Below, piece by piece: positions 27,336 to 36,329 of a stretch of DNA of 64,000 nt. The stretch spans positions 1,188,501-1,252,500 of the forward strand of contig NZ_CP082922.1 in the NCBI RefSeq assembly GCF_019931675.1. Direction: 5' to 3'. Below the pieces are notes generated by a model that saw nothing but the letters and a program-made list of their open reading frames with translations, had not been told where the DNA came from and ran no database searches. Each line of letters opens with the position of its first letter. Position 1 is the first letter of the stretch. Origin of the DNA: Nocardioides rotundus (GTDB lineage: Bacteria > Actinomycetota > Actinomycetes > Propionibacteriales > Nocardioidaceae). The position numbers were made by a program, and so were the translations under genes.

Positions 27336-28150
27336 GCGTCGGTCCTCACCCAGCAGACCGACCGGCGGTTGCCGGCATCCCACTCGGCCTCGTGGAACCA
27401 GGTGTAGCCGAAGTCGTAGTCCACGGGGTACTCCAGGTACGCGCCCACCTGGTCGGAGCAGAACTCGCGGGTGCGAACCTCGACCACGCGGTCGCCGGGG
27501 TAGGGGTCGTCCGCCTTGCCCAGCACCACCGTGGAGATCGCGCGCCAGTCGTGCTTCTGGCTGCAGGGCACCTTCACCGAACCCGAGACGGCCGGCCCCA
27601 CGGCGCAGACCATCCACCGGTCCGGCGGCTGCCCACCGAGGAGCAGGCCGCGGGACTGCGCGGGCAGCCGGACGTACTCCTTGCTCTGCTCGCCTCCGCC
27701 GACCAGGTCGCAGCGGTACCAGCGCGCCCCCTCGTCCCACGCCTCCTGCGAGGGCCGGAACCACGCCCAGCTCAGCACGGTGCGCATGGCGATGGACTCG
27801 TCGGCGCCGACGAAGCGGCGGAACTTGGTGCCGCAGGTGTCGTAGGCGAACGCGCCGAGTTGCCGGGAGTCGCGCTCCGCCTCGTCGAAGCGGGAGGGCA
27901 GCTGCCCGACCGCGTAGGTGCGGGCGGTGTGCGGCTGGCTGCAGGGGACCGTGCTGGTCGCGTTGGTCGGCTGAGCCACGTCCTCGGGCGTCAGCATCCG
28001 GCAGGCGTCGAGCTCGGGTGCCTCGACCGCGTCGACCTGAGCGGGATCGGGGTCGGCCCCCTGGTCGTCGGGCGCCAGGCCCGGGACGGCACTGCCGGAG
28101 CAGCCGGTGAGCGCGAGCAGCGCACACAGCGCTAGGGCAGCGGCTCGCAT
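27332..28150 (-). CDS. Septum-formation-domain lipoprotein (upstream paralog)
   Basis: 272 residues. Signal with lipobox ALTGC (Cys at about 17), a short linker, then two repeats: CRMLTPEDVAQPTNATSTVPC...PHTARTYAVG and VKVPCSQKHDWRAIS...CSDQ. Same layout as the downstream gene: each half has Cys-x-n-Cys with a conserved H-T/D-x-R segment, so a tandem duplication is likely. First gene of a two-gene unit. In both, the second half holds the K/RPH/KHDWRAI-S/D motif. Confidence 0.8.
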   Translation of the reverse strand: MRAAALALCALLALTGCSGSAVPGLAPDDQGADPDPAQVDAVEAPELDACRMLTPEDVAQPTNATSTVPCSQPHTARTYAVGQLPSRFDEAERDSRQLGAFAYDTCGTKFRRFVGADESIAMRTVLSWAWFRPSQEAWDEGARWYRCDLVGGGEQSKEYVRLPAQSRGLLLGGQPPDRWMVCAVGPAVSGSVKVPCSQKHDWRAISTVVLGKADDPYPGDRVVEVRTREFCSDQVGAYLEYPVDYDFGYTWFHEAEWDAGNRRSVCWVRTDA

Positions 28151-28208
28151 CGGTCGCTCCTGGGCTCTACGGTCGTGGTCGGTGGCCCATGGTAGGTCAG
28201 GCGCGAGG

Positions 28209-28694
28209 TCAATCGAGGATCAGCGCACCGATCGTGGCGCCCAGCTCGTAGGCCGCATCCCGGTCGGCGTCCTCGACGTCGCCGAGCACCTCCAGGACGG
28301 CGGCACCCTGTCGCCACGGCAGCGCCCCGGTGATCGAGAGCACCGCCCGGACGGCGCCGGTGACGTCGTACCGACCGTGGACGTAGAGACCGAACGGCAG
28401 CGATCCGCCGGCGCCGGCACCCGCGCTGCCGTCGTCGGACAGCGCGCCGCCCACGGAGAGGAACGTGCTGTCGAAGAAGTGCTTCAGCGCTCCGGACATG
28501 TAGCCGAAGTTCGCCGGCGTGCCGAGCACGATGCCGTCCGCGGCGAGCACGTCGTCGGCGGTGGCCTCCAGCGCGGGGCGTACGACGACCTCGAGGCCCT
28601 CCAGCGCCTCGTCCCGGGCGCCGTCGACCGCGGCGTCGGTCAGCGCGGAGACCGAGCGGGTGGGCGAGTGGTGCACGACCAGCAGGCGAGGCAT
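28209..28694 (-). CDS. Flavodoxin-like FMN protein (NAD(P)H-dependent oxidoreductase family)
   Basis: 161 residues with a flavodoxin fold: the FMN phosphate loop LLVVHHSPTRSVSALTDA and the second FMN loop GIVLGTPANFGYMSGALKHFFD. Likely a cytosolic flavoprotein reductase; electron donor and acceptor unknown. ATG 28694 lies 6 nt after TAGCGT (28706-28701, minus strand). It is separated from the septum-formation pair by 58 bp on the same strand. Confidence 0.82.
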   Translation of the reverse strand: MPRLLVVHHSPTRSVSALTDAAVDGARDEALEGLEVVVRPALEATADDVLAADGIVLGTPANFGYMSGALKHFFDSTFLSVGGALSDDGSAGAGAGGSLPFGLYVHGRYDVTGAVRAVLSITGALPWRQGAAVLEVLGDVEDADRDAAYELGATIGALILD

Positions 28695-28795
28695 CCGCTC
28701 ACGCTAGTCGCCCCCGGCGCGTCCGCGCAGGGCGACGGGATACCGTCGGTGCGGACTACTTCGCGAACGACTTTCTTCACCACGGGAGGAACCCC

Positions 28796-29293
28796 ATGAA
28801 CAAGCGCGTGATCGGCGCGGCCCTGCTCGGGCTCGTGCTGCCTCTGTCCGCCTGCGGCAACGGCGACGACGAGAAGGCGGCCCAGGCCATCTCGAAGCAG
28901 ATGCAGGACGGGGGCGACTCCGACTTCTCGGTCAAGAAGTCCGAGGCCGACTGCGTCGGCGAGGGCTTCGTCTCCGAGATCGGCACCGAGCAGCTGCAGA
29001 AGTACAAGATCATCACCAGCGACCTCAAGGCCAACAACGACGTGGGGAACGTGAAGATGTCGAAGGACGACGCCGAGAGCGCGGCGTCGGTCTTCCAGGA
29101 CTGCACCGACGTCAAGGCGATGATGGTCAAGGGCTTCGAGTCCCAGGGCATGCCCAAGGACGCCCAGAAGTGCGTGGAGAAGGAGCTGACCGACGAGCGG
29201 CTGAACTCGTTCCTGGTCGACCAGTTCCAGGGCAAGTCCACGGCCGGCCAGGACCTCGGCCAGGCGCTCCAGTCCTGCGTCACCTCCGGCTGA
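28796..29293 (+). CDS. Small secreted lipoprotein of unknown function
   Basis: 165 residues. Signal MNKRVIGAALLGLVLPLSAC with lipobox LSAC (Cys20), then an acidic, Lys/Asp-rich domain with three further cysteines (ADCVGEGF, FQDCTDV, QKCVEKE) and a last one at LQSCVTSG, giving two possible disulfides. Helical character is likely. Related small proteins are frequent in Nocardioides-type genomes. ATG follows GGGAGGAACCCC. No neighbour suggests a function. Confidence 0.75.
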   Translation: MNKRVIGAALLGLVLPLSACGNGDDEKAAQAISKQMQDGGDSDFSVKKSEADCVGEGFVSEIGTEQLQKYKIITSDLKANNDVGNVKMSKDDAESAASVFQDCTDVKAMMVKGFESQGMPKDAQKCVEKELTDERLNSFLVDQFQGKSTAGQDLGQALQSCVTSG

Positions 29294-29350
29294 GCGTCCG
29301 CCATCCGGTCCCTTGCGACCGCGGGGGAGGAGGGTCGCGTCCGGTGCTGC

Positions 29351-29356
29351 TAGCCT
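29351..29356 (+). promoter_or_regulatory. -10 element of the leuA leader
   Basis: TAGCCT ends 9 nt before the ATG of the leader peptide, which would therefore be translated from a very short or absent leader. Confidence 0.5.
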
Positions 29357-29365
29357 GAGTGCATC

Positions 29366-31229
<1,864 letters not shown>

Positions 31230-31235
31230 CGCCGA

Positions 31236-31280
31236 CCGGGCATTTCATGCACCCACATGACACCGGCCGGGCATTTCATG
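31236..31280 (+). repeat. Short direct repeat after leuA
   Basis: CCGGGCATTTCATG occurs twice, at 31236-31249 and 31267-31280, starting seven bases after the leuA stop. The 31-bp period is three helical turns. It could be an operator of the following hydrolase promoter (TAGATT at 31304) or a duplication remnant. Confidence 0.6.
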
Positions 31281-31303
31281 TCACCAACCGCGTCGTCCCG
31301 GGC

Positions 31304-31309
31304 TAGATT
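31304..31309 (+). promoter_or_regulatory. -10 element of the alpha/beta hydrolase gene
   Basis: TAGATT ends 6 nt before ATG 31316, with a C-run but no ribosome site between, so a leaderless transcript is likely. Confidence 0.5.
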
Positions 31310-31315
31310 GCCCCC

Positions 31316-32176
31316 ATGTTGGTCAGCGAGCGGATCGGCCAGTTCTTCCTCGAGAGCGAGGACGGCTCCCGGGACCGGCTGGAGTACACCGAGTACGGGT
31401 CCGGTGACGAGTGGGTCGTGCTGCTGCACGGCCTGCTGTTCCCGCGGCGGATGCAGCAGCCGCTCGCGCGGGAGATGGCGGCGGCCGGGCTGCATGTGGT
31501 CACCCTCGACCTGCTCGGCCACGGACGGTCGGACCAGCCGGCCGACCCGCTGGTCTACTCCATGACCGCGTTCGCCGAGCAGGTCGTGGCGCTGCTGGAC
31601 CACCTCGGCGCCGAGCAGGCGGTGGTCGGCGGCTCCTCGCTGGGGGCCAACGTGGCGCTGGAGACCGCCGTACTCGACCCCGCACGGGTGCGCGGCCTGG
31701 TCATCGAGATGCCGGTGCTCAACAACGCGCTGATCGCCGGGATCGTGGCGTTCGTGCCGATGATGCTGGCCGCGCGCTACCTGCCGTTCACGGTCAACGG
31801 GGTACGGCGGCTCAGCCGCGCCGTGCCTCGCGGGATCGTGCCGTTCTGGGCCGGGGTCGGCCTGGACACGCTGGACCACCGCGCGGACTCGATGGCCGCC
31901 CTGCTGCACGGCGTGATCTTCGGCCGGGTCGCGCCGTCGGCCAAGCAGCGACGGCAGATCACCACCCCGACCCTGGTCGTGGGCCACCCGATCGACCCGA
32001 TCCACCCCTTCGTGGACGCCGACATGCTCGCCCGCGAGGTGCCCGGCGCCCGCTTCGAGCGGGCCAGCAGCATCCTGGAGTGGCGGATGCACCCCGACCG
32101 GCTCACCGACGCCGCCGTCGGGTTCGCCCTGGAGTGCTGGCGCGGGAAGCCCCGCCGGGCGCGCCGTACCTCCTGA
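31316..32176 (+). CDS. Alpha/beta hydrolase
   Basis: 286 residues. Alpha/beta-hydrolase fold: VVLLHGLLFPRRM (oxyanion strand), VVTLDLLGHGRSDQPAD, the nucleophile elbow VVGGSSLGAN (Ser in G-x-S-x-G form GSSLG), and a catalytic Asp/His candidate around VVGHPIDPIHPF and the C-terminal EWRMHPDRL. Substrate unknown; soluble, no signal peptide. Separate promoter from recO, which follows after 28 bp. Confidence 0.87.
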   Translation: MLVSERIGQFFLESEDGSRDRLEYTEYGSGDEWVVLLHGLLFPRRMQQPLAREMAAAGLHVVTLDLLGHGRSDQPADPLVYSMTAFAEQVVALLDHLGAEQAVVGGSSLGANVALETAVLDPARVRGLVIEMPVLNNALIAGIVAFVPMMLAARYLPFTVNGVRRLSRAVPRGIVPFWAGVGLDTLDHRADSMAALLHGVIFGRVAPSAKQRRQITTPTLVVGHPIDPIHPFVDADMLAREVPGARFERASSILEWRMHPDRLTDAAVGFALECWRGKPRRARRTS

Positions 32177-32192
32177 CGCTTCGCCGGCGGGG

Positions 32193-32198
32193 GACAAT
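32193..32198 (+). promoter_or_regulatory. recO -10 element of GACAAT type
   Basis: GACAAT ends 6 nt before the recO GTG. The same GACAAT/GACATT-like hexamer at the same spacing precedes dusB (41675-41680) and gntP (49913-49918), and CACAAT precedes the lipoprotein gene at 40925. Confidence 0.4.
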
Positions 32199-32204
32199 GG
32201 TGCG

Positions 32205-32933
32205 GTGCCCCTGTACCGCGACGAGGCGATCGTGCTGCGCACCCAGAAGCTGGGCGAGGCCGACCGCATCATCACCCTGCTGACCCGCCACCACGGCCGG
32301 GTCCGCGCGGTCGCGCGCGGGGTGCGGCGGACGACGTCGCGCTGGGGCTCGCGGGTGGAGCCGTTCACCCATGTCGACCTGCAGCTGGCCGAGGGGCGGA
32401 CCCTCGACGTGGTCACCCAGGCCGTGACGCTGGACCCCTTCGCCGGCCGGCTGGGGGCGGACTACGACCGCTACACCGCCGGCACCGCGATGTTGGAGAC
32501 CGCCGAGCGGCTGGTGGTCGAGGACAAGGAGCCCGCGACCCAGCAGTTCCTGCTCCTGGTCGGCGGGCTGCGGGCGATGGCGGCCGGGGAGCACGCGCCG
32601 GGCCAGATCCTGGACTCCTACCTGCTGCGGTCGCTGTCGGTCGCGGGCTATGCGCCCAGCTTCGAGCACTGCGCCCGCTGTGGTGAGGAGGGGCCGCACC
32701 GGTGGTTCAGCCCCGCCGGCGGCGGCGTGCTCTGCCCGGACTGCCGGCTGCCCGGCTCGGCGACCATGGGGGAGGAGACGGTGCGCGCGCTCGGCGCCCT
32801 GCTCGCCGGCGAGTGGGCGGTCGTGCGCGCCACCCCGGAGCGGAACCTCCGCGAGGCCAGCGGCCTGGTCGCGGCCTACCTCGCCTGGCACCTCGAGCGC
32901 GGCCTGCGCTCCCTGGAGCACGTCTCCCGCTGA
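32205..32933 (+). CDS. recO: DNA repair protein RecO
   Basis: 242 residues. N-terminal OB fold (DEAIVLRTQKLGEADRIITLLT, HHGRVRAVARGVRRTTSRWG) and a C-terminal helical domain with a zinc site made of CARCGEE and CPDC. Loads RecA with RecR in recombination repair. GTG start at 32205. The gene is followed by three units of a 21-bp repeat that runs to the stop codon of the convergent GNAT gene. Confidence 0.95.
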   Translation: MPLYRDEAIVLRTQKLGEADRIITLLTRHHGRVRAVARGVRRTTSRWGSRVEPFTHVDLQLAEGRTLDVVTQAVTLDPFAGRLGADYDRYTAGTAMLETAERLVVEDKEPATQQFLLLVGGLRAMAAGEHAPGQILDSYLLRSLSVAGYAPSFEHCARCGEEGPHRWFSPAGGGVLCPDCRLPGSATMGEETVRALGALLAGEWAVVRATPERNLREASGLVAAYLAWHLERGLRSLEHVSR

Positions 32934-32946
32934 CCCCTCCTCCCCG

Positions 32947-33009
32947 CCGAGTCGGCGCTACTTCACCCCGAGTCGGCGCTTGTTGACCGCGAGTCGGCGC
33001 TACTTCACG
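32947..33009. repeat. 21-bp tandem repeat, array A (3 units)
   Basis: Three units of exactly 21 bp, each opening with (C/G)CGAGTCGGCGC and ending in TACTTCAC(C/G) or TTGTTGACC. The core is close to a CGCCGA-TCGGCG palindrome. The third unit covers the stop codon (33005-33007) of the convergent GNAT gene. Same family as arrays at 34687 and 35814. Confidence 0.9.
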
Positions 33010-33829
33010 CCGTACCGCGTCGCCATTCGTACGGCGTCGTCGTGGAGACCTTCACCAGGCCGGACCGCTCCAGGATCGGCCGGGAGAACTCCGTGGAGTC
33101 GCTGGTGATCCAGCGCTTGCCGTGGGCGATCGCCGATCTGGCCCGCGCGGCGGTGAGGGCCCGGTAGACGCCGCGTCCACGCCACTCCGGGGTCGTCGCT
33201 CCGCCCCAGATCCCGGCGAAGTCGGTCCCCGGCTCGGGCTCCAGCCGGCCGGCGCTGATCACCTCGCCATGGGCCTCGGCCAGCCACAGCTCCATGTCGT
33301 TGCGCGTGCGCAGCCGGTGCAGGATCTGGCCGAGGTGCGCCTCGGCCCGCTCCGGCGGGTCGCCGAACACCCGGGACTGCATGACGTGCATACGCCGTAC
33401 GTCGTCCTCGTCGACAGCCCGCCGAACGGTCACGCCAGCGGGCAGCCCGATGTCCTGCGCGAGCAGCCGTGCCTCGCCGATCATGATCGACTCCGGCTCG
33501 TCGGGGGCGAAGCCGTGGTCGAGGAGTGCCTCGTGCAACCCGGGCGCGTGGTCGTGCCCGCGGGTCTTCCACTCCACGTAGGCGATCTCCGGTGCGGCCT
33601 CGTAGCGGGCCATGGCCTGCTCGACCAAACGTCGTACCGAGGCCTCGGTCGCCGGCCGGCCGTCCTCCTCCAGGCTGCGATAGGTCACGAAGCCCCGCCC
33701 GCCCAGGTAGGTCGCGAGCACGAGCGGCCCGAGCCGGACCTGGGTCAGCGCCGAGGAGAGCCGCTCGCGCAGCTGGTCGTCGTACGCGCGCAGCAGATCG
33801 CCCGTCCCGGGCGCGGCAGGTGAGGTCAC
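33005..33829 (-). CDS. GNAT-family N-acetyltransferase
   Basis: About 274 residues. The C-terminal half has a GNAT domain: ELWLAEAHGEVISAGRLEPEPG, then the CoA-binding TTPEWRGRGVYRALTAARARSAIAHG (Arg-Gly-x-Gly motif A) and a final ERSGLVKVSTTTPYEW. The N-terminal half resembles a second, degenerate GNAT unit. Start is uncertain: I use GTG 33829 (MTSPAAPGTGDLLRAYD); an ATG at 33901 would add 24 Arg/Gly-rich residues and reach into the uppS promoter. Its stop codon lies inside repeat array A. Substrate unknown. Confidence 0.8.
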   Translation of the reverse strand: MTSPAAPGTGDLLRAYDDQLRERLSSALTQVRLGPLVLATYLGGRGFVTYRSLEEDGRPATEASVRRLVEQAMARYEAAPEIAYVEWKTRGHDHAPGLHEALLDHGFAPDEPESIMIGEARLLAQDIGLPAGVTVRRAVDEDDVRRMHVMQSRVFGDPPERAEAHLGQILHRLRTRNDMELWLAEAHGEVISAGRLEPEPGTDFAGIWGGATTPEWRGRGVYRALTAARARSAIAHGKRWITSDSTEFSRPILERSGLVKVSTTTPYEWRRGTA

Positions 33830-33901
33830 GACGACACCCTGGCGGCCTTCGACGAGCCGCTCAACCGGATTCCCTCCGCCGGCCCGCCGTCGGGGAGTCA
33901 T

Positions 33902-33907
33902 AGGCTG
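33902..33907 (+). promoter_or_regulatory. uppS -10 element, leaderless type
   Basis: TAGGCT ends 6 nt before the GTG of uppS at 33913 with GCGCCC between, so no ribosome site is present. Confidence 0.5.
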
Positions 33908-33912
33908 CGCCC

Positions 33913-34683
33913 GTGACCCCCCGGCCCCCGACCCCGCACCCGAGCGGTGCCCGCCCGCCGCAGATCCCGCGCGAGCTCGTGCCGCGTCATGTGGCGGTGG
34001 TGATGGACGGCAACGGCCGCTGGGCCAAGGAGCGCGGGCTGCCGCGTACGGCGGGCCACGAGCGCGGGGAGCACTCGCTCTTCGACGTGGTCGAGGGCGC
34101 CATCGAGATCGGCGTCAAGGCGGTGTCGGCGTACGCCTTCTCGACCGAGAACTGGTCGCGGTCACCGGAGGAGGTGCGCTTCCTCATGGGCTTCAATCGG
34201 GACGTCATCCGGCGGCGGCGCGACGAGATGCACGAGCTGGGGGTGCGCGTGCGGTGGGCCGGCCGGGCGCCGCGGCTGTGGAAGTCGGTGATCAAGGAGC
34301 TGCAGGTCGCCGAGGAGCTGACCCGGGACAACGACGTGCTGACGCTGACGATGTGCGTCAACTACGGCGGTCGCGCCGAGATCGCGGACGCCGCGCGCTC
34401 GATCGCCCGCGGGGTGGCCGAGGGCCGGATCAATCCCGAGAAGGTCGATGAGCGGATGCTCGCCCGGCACCTCTACGTGCCCGAGTGGTCCGACGCCGAC
34501 CTGGTCTGGCGGACGTCGGGGGAGCAGCGGCTGTCGAACTTCATGACCTGGGAGGCGGCGTACGCCGAGTTCGTCTTCTCCGACGTGCTCTGGCCCGACG
34601 TCGACCGCCGCCACCTGTGGGATGCGATCGAGACCTACGCGCGCCGGGACCGCAGGTACGGCGGGGCTCTCCCGAACGCCTGA
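33913..34683 (+). CDS. uppS: Isoprenyl transferase (UPP synthase family)
   Basis: 256 residues. Cis-prenyltransferase that builds the polyprenyl diphosphate carrier for cell-wall synthesis. Seen: [20 protein letters not shown] (catalytic Asp32), [22 protein letters not shown], and the C-terminal [24 protein letters not shown] region that binds the pyrophosphate and magnesium. Actinobacteria usually carry two such enzymes of different chain length; which one this is cannot be told. Repeat array B starts three bases after the stop. Confidence 0.95.
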   Translation: MTPRPPTPHPSGARPPQIPRELVPRHVAVVMDGNGRWAKERGLPRTAGHERGEHSLFDVVEGAIEIGVKAVSAYAFSTENWSRSPEEVRFLMGFNRDVIRRRRDEMHELGVRVRWAGRAPRLWKSVIKELQVAEELTRDNDVLTLTMCVNYGGRAEIADAARSIARGVAEGRINPEKVDERMLARHLYVPEWSDADLVWRTSGEQRLSNFMTWEAAYAEFVFSDVLWPDVDRRHLWDAIETYARRDRRYGGALPNA

Positions 34684-34686
34684 CCG

Positions 34687-34770
34687 CCGAGTCGGCGCTT
34701 GTTCACCCCGAGTCGGCGCCACTTCACCGCGAGTCGGCGTTAGTTGACGCCCAGTCGGCGCCAGTTCCCG
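34687..34770. repeat. 21-bp tandem repeat, array B (4 units)
   Basis: Four contiguous 21-bp units (34687, 34708, 34729, 34750) with the core CGAGTCGGCG and alternating TTCACC / TTGACG ends; the fourth is more diverged. Same orientation as array A. It begins directly after the uppS stop. A DnaA-box-like 9-mer follows at 34796. Confidence 0.9.
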
Positions 34771-34795
34771 TCCACAGGCGTCTCGGGCGGACTGG

Positions 34796-34804
34796 TTATC
34801 CACA
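34796..34804 (+). promoter_or_regulatory. DnaA-box-like 9-mer
   Basis: TTATCCACA, a perfect match to the classical DnaA box, in the 85-bp gap before the AbiEi/DUF559-like gene, with a related GTCCACAGG 20 bp upstream. A second perfect copy (inverted) is at 42864-42872. Both are intergenic and far from any recognisable origin. Confidence 0.4.
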
Positions 34805-34855
34805 GGCGACCGCCCACTCGACCCACGCAGCGCGCCGGTACGTCGTACTTGCTGC

Positions 34856-35809
34856 ATGACCATCATCCGCGAACCCACCCAGCTCCCGACCGATCGCCCG
34901 TTCACCCGCACCGAGGCGCGTGACCACGGCATGACCGATCGTCGCCTCGCCCAGGCGGTCAAGGCCGGGGAGCTCCGACGTCCACTGAGGGGCGTCTTCG
35001 TCTCCGCTCGGCTGCCCGACACGATCGACCTGCGGGTCGCGTGCCTCGCGCTCGTCATGCCGGAGGGCTGCTTCGTCGCCGATCACACGGCCGGCTGGCT
35101 GTTCTGCGGCGACGCGATCCTCCCGCCCAACGCGCATCTCGAGGTGCCGAAGCCGGCGATCTTCCGGCCGAGCGACGCCGGACGGCTGCGCAATCCGCTG
35201 AGCCGCAGCGGCGAGCGCGCCGTACGTCCTGAGGATCTGTGCACCGTCGGCGGCATCGTGAGCACGACGATGATCCGGACCGCTTGGGACCTCGGCCGGC
35301 TCCAGCAACGCGACGTGGCCCTCGCGGGAATGGACCAGCTGATGCGGGCCGGAGGGTTCGCGCTCGATGAGCTGTGCGCGGGGGTGAAGCGGTTCGACCG
35401 CGAGCGCGGCGTCGTGCAGCTCCGGGTGCTGGCTCCGCGCGTCGACGGAGGCGCCGAGTCCTTCGGCGAGTCCGCCTTGCGCAACCGGTGGTACGACGCG
35501 GGGCTGGTGCGGCCGCAGACGCAGATCCCCATCATGGTGGGCGACCGGGAGGTCTACCGGTTGGACATCGGCGACCCGGATCGTCGATATGCGGCGGAGT
35601 ATCGCGGCGTCGACTTCCACACCGAGGAGGATGCGGCCGCCGATGACGACCGGCAGGAGTGGGTCGAGTCCCAGCGCGGCTACATCATCGACAACTTCGT
35701 GCGCGAGAACGTGTTCGGTCCCCGGACGAACGCCGACGTCGTCCTGCGGCGCCGCTGGGATGAGGCCGGGGCGTCGCTCGCTCGTCGGAGCAGGCTGCCT
35801 CTGAGCTGA
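34856..35809 (+). CDS. AbiEi-antitoxin-like / DUF559-like protein
   Basis: 317 residues. N-terminal part resembles the winged-helix start of AbiEi-type antitoxins (FTRTEARDHGMTDRRLAQAVKAGELRRPLRGVFVSA), a domain that precedes many actinobacterial proteins of this length. The C-terminal part (about 205-290) looks like a Vsr/DUF559 nuclease fold: GESALRNRWYDAGL, YRLDIGDPDRRYAAEYRG and a terminal DDDRQEWVESQRGY. The Glu, Asp and Glu-x-Arg spacing is that of a PD-(D/E)XK core. No AbiEii toxin partner is adjacent. These orphan fusions are common in Nocardioides-type genomes and uncharacterised. Confidence 0.7.
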   Translation: MTIIREPTQLPTDRPFTRTEARDHGMTDRRLAQAVKAGELRRPLRGVFVSARLPDTIDLRVACLALVMPEGCFVADHTAGWLFCGDAILPPNAHLEVPKPAIFRPSDAGRLRNPLSRSGERAVRPEDLCTVGGIVSTTMIRTAWDLGRLQQRDVALAGMDQLMRAGGFALDELCAGVKRFDRERGVVQLRVLAPRVDGGAESFGESALRNRWYDAGLVRPQTQIPIMVGDREVYRLDIGDPDRRYAAEYRGVDFHTEEDAAADDDRQEWVESQRGYIIDNFVRENVFGPRTNADVVLRRRWDEAGASLARRSRLPLS

Positions 35810-35813
35810 CGGC

Positions 35814-35897
35814 TGTGAACAAGCGCCGACTCGGCGTCAACTTGCGCCGACTCGAGGTGAACAAGCGCCGACTGGGCGTCAACTAGCGCCGACTCGG
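35814..35897. repeat. 21-bp tandem repeat, array C (4 units, inverted)
   Basis: Four 21-bp units at 35814, 35835, 35856 and 35877, in opposite orientation to arrays A and B (core GCGCCGACTCG, preceded by GTGAACAA or GTCAACT). It fills the convergent gap between the AbiEi-like gene and zur almost completely (103 bp). Confidence 0.9.
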
Positions 35898-35912
35898 CAG
35901 GGGAGAGCGGCG

Positions 35913-36329
35913 TCAGCGGGGGCGGCAGGCGGGGCAGGTGCCGAAGATCTCCAGGTCGTGGGAGACGTCGGTGAAGCCGTGCTCGTCGGCGATCGCGGTG
36001 GTCCAGCGCTCGACGGTGGGGCCCTCGACCTCGACGGTGGTGCCGCACGAGCGGCAGACCAGGTGATGGTGGTGAGTGCGCGAGCAGCGACGGTAGACCG
36101 ACTCGCCGTCCTCGCGCCGCAGGGCGTCGACCTCCCCGTGCTCCGCGAGCAGCTGGAGGGTCCGGTAGACGGTGGCCAGGCCGACGGTCTCGCCGCGGCC
36201 GGCGAGCAGCTCGTGCAGCTCCTGCGCGGAGCGGAAGTCCTCGACGGAGGAGATCGCGTCCAGGACGGCCCGCCGCTGGCGGGTCGGCCGCACCCCCGAG
36301 GGGCGGGCGGGGTCGTCAGTGCTCGTCAT
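35913..36329 (-). CDS. zur: Fur-family regulator, probably zinc uptake regulator Zur
   Basis: 138 residues. Winged helix (RPTRQRRAVLDAISSVEDFRSAQELHELL, TVGLATVYRTLQLLAEHGEV) followed by the Fur-type metal domain: RCSRTHHHHLVCRSCGTTVEVE and CPACRPR (two Cys-x-x-Cys zinc knuckles). The gene ends the znuA-znuC-znuB unit, overlapping znuB by 14 bases, and Zur-type boxes precede znuA; this makes Zur the likely identity. ATG 36329 is chosen because the frame upstream encodes a Thr/Met-rich shadow of the znuB tail. Confidence 0.88.
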   Translation of the reverse strand: MTSTDDPARPSGVRPTRQRRAVLDAISSVEDFRSAQELHELLAGRGETVGLATVYRTLQLLAEHGEVDALRREDGESVYRRCSRTHHHHLVCRSCGTTVEVEGPTVERWTTAIADEHGFTDVSHDLEIFGTCPACRPR

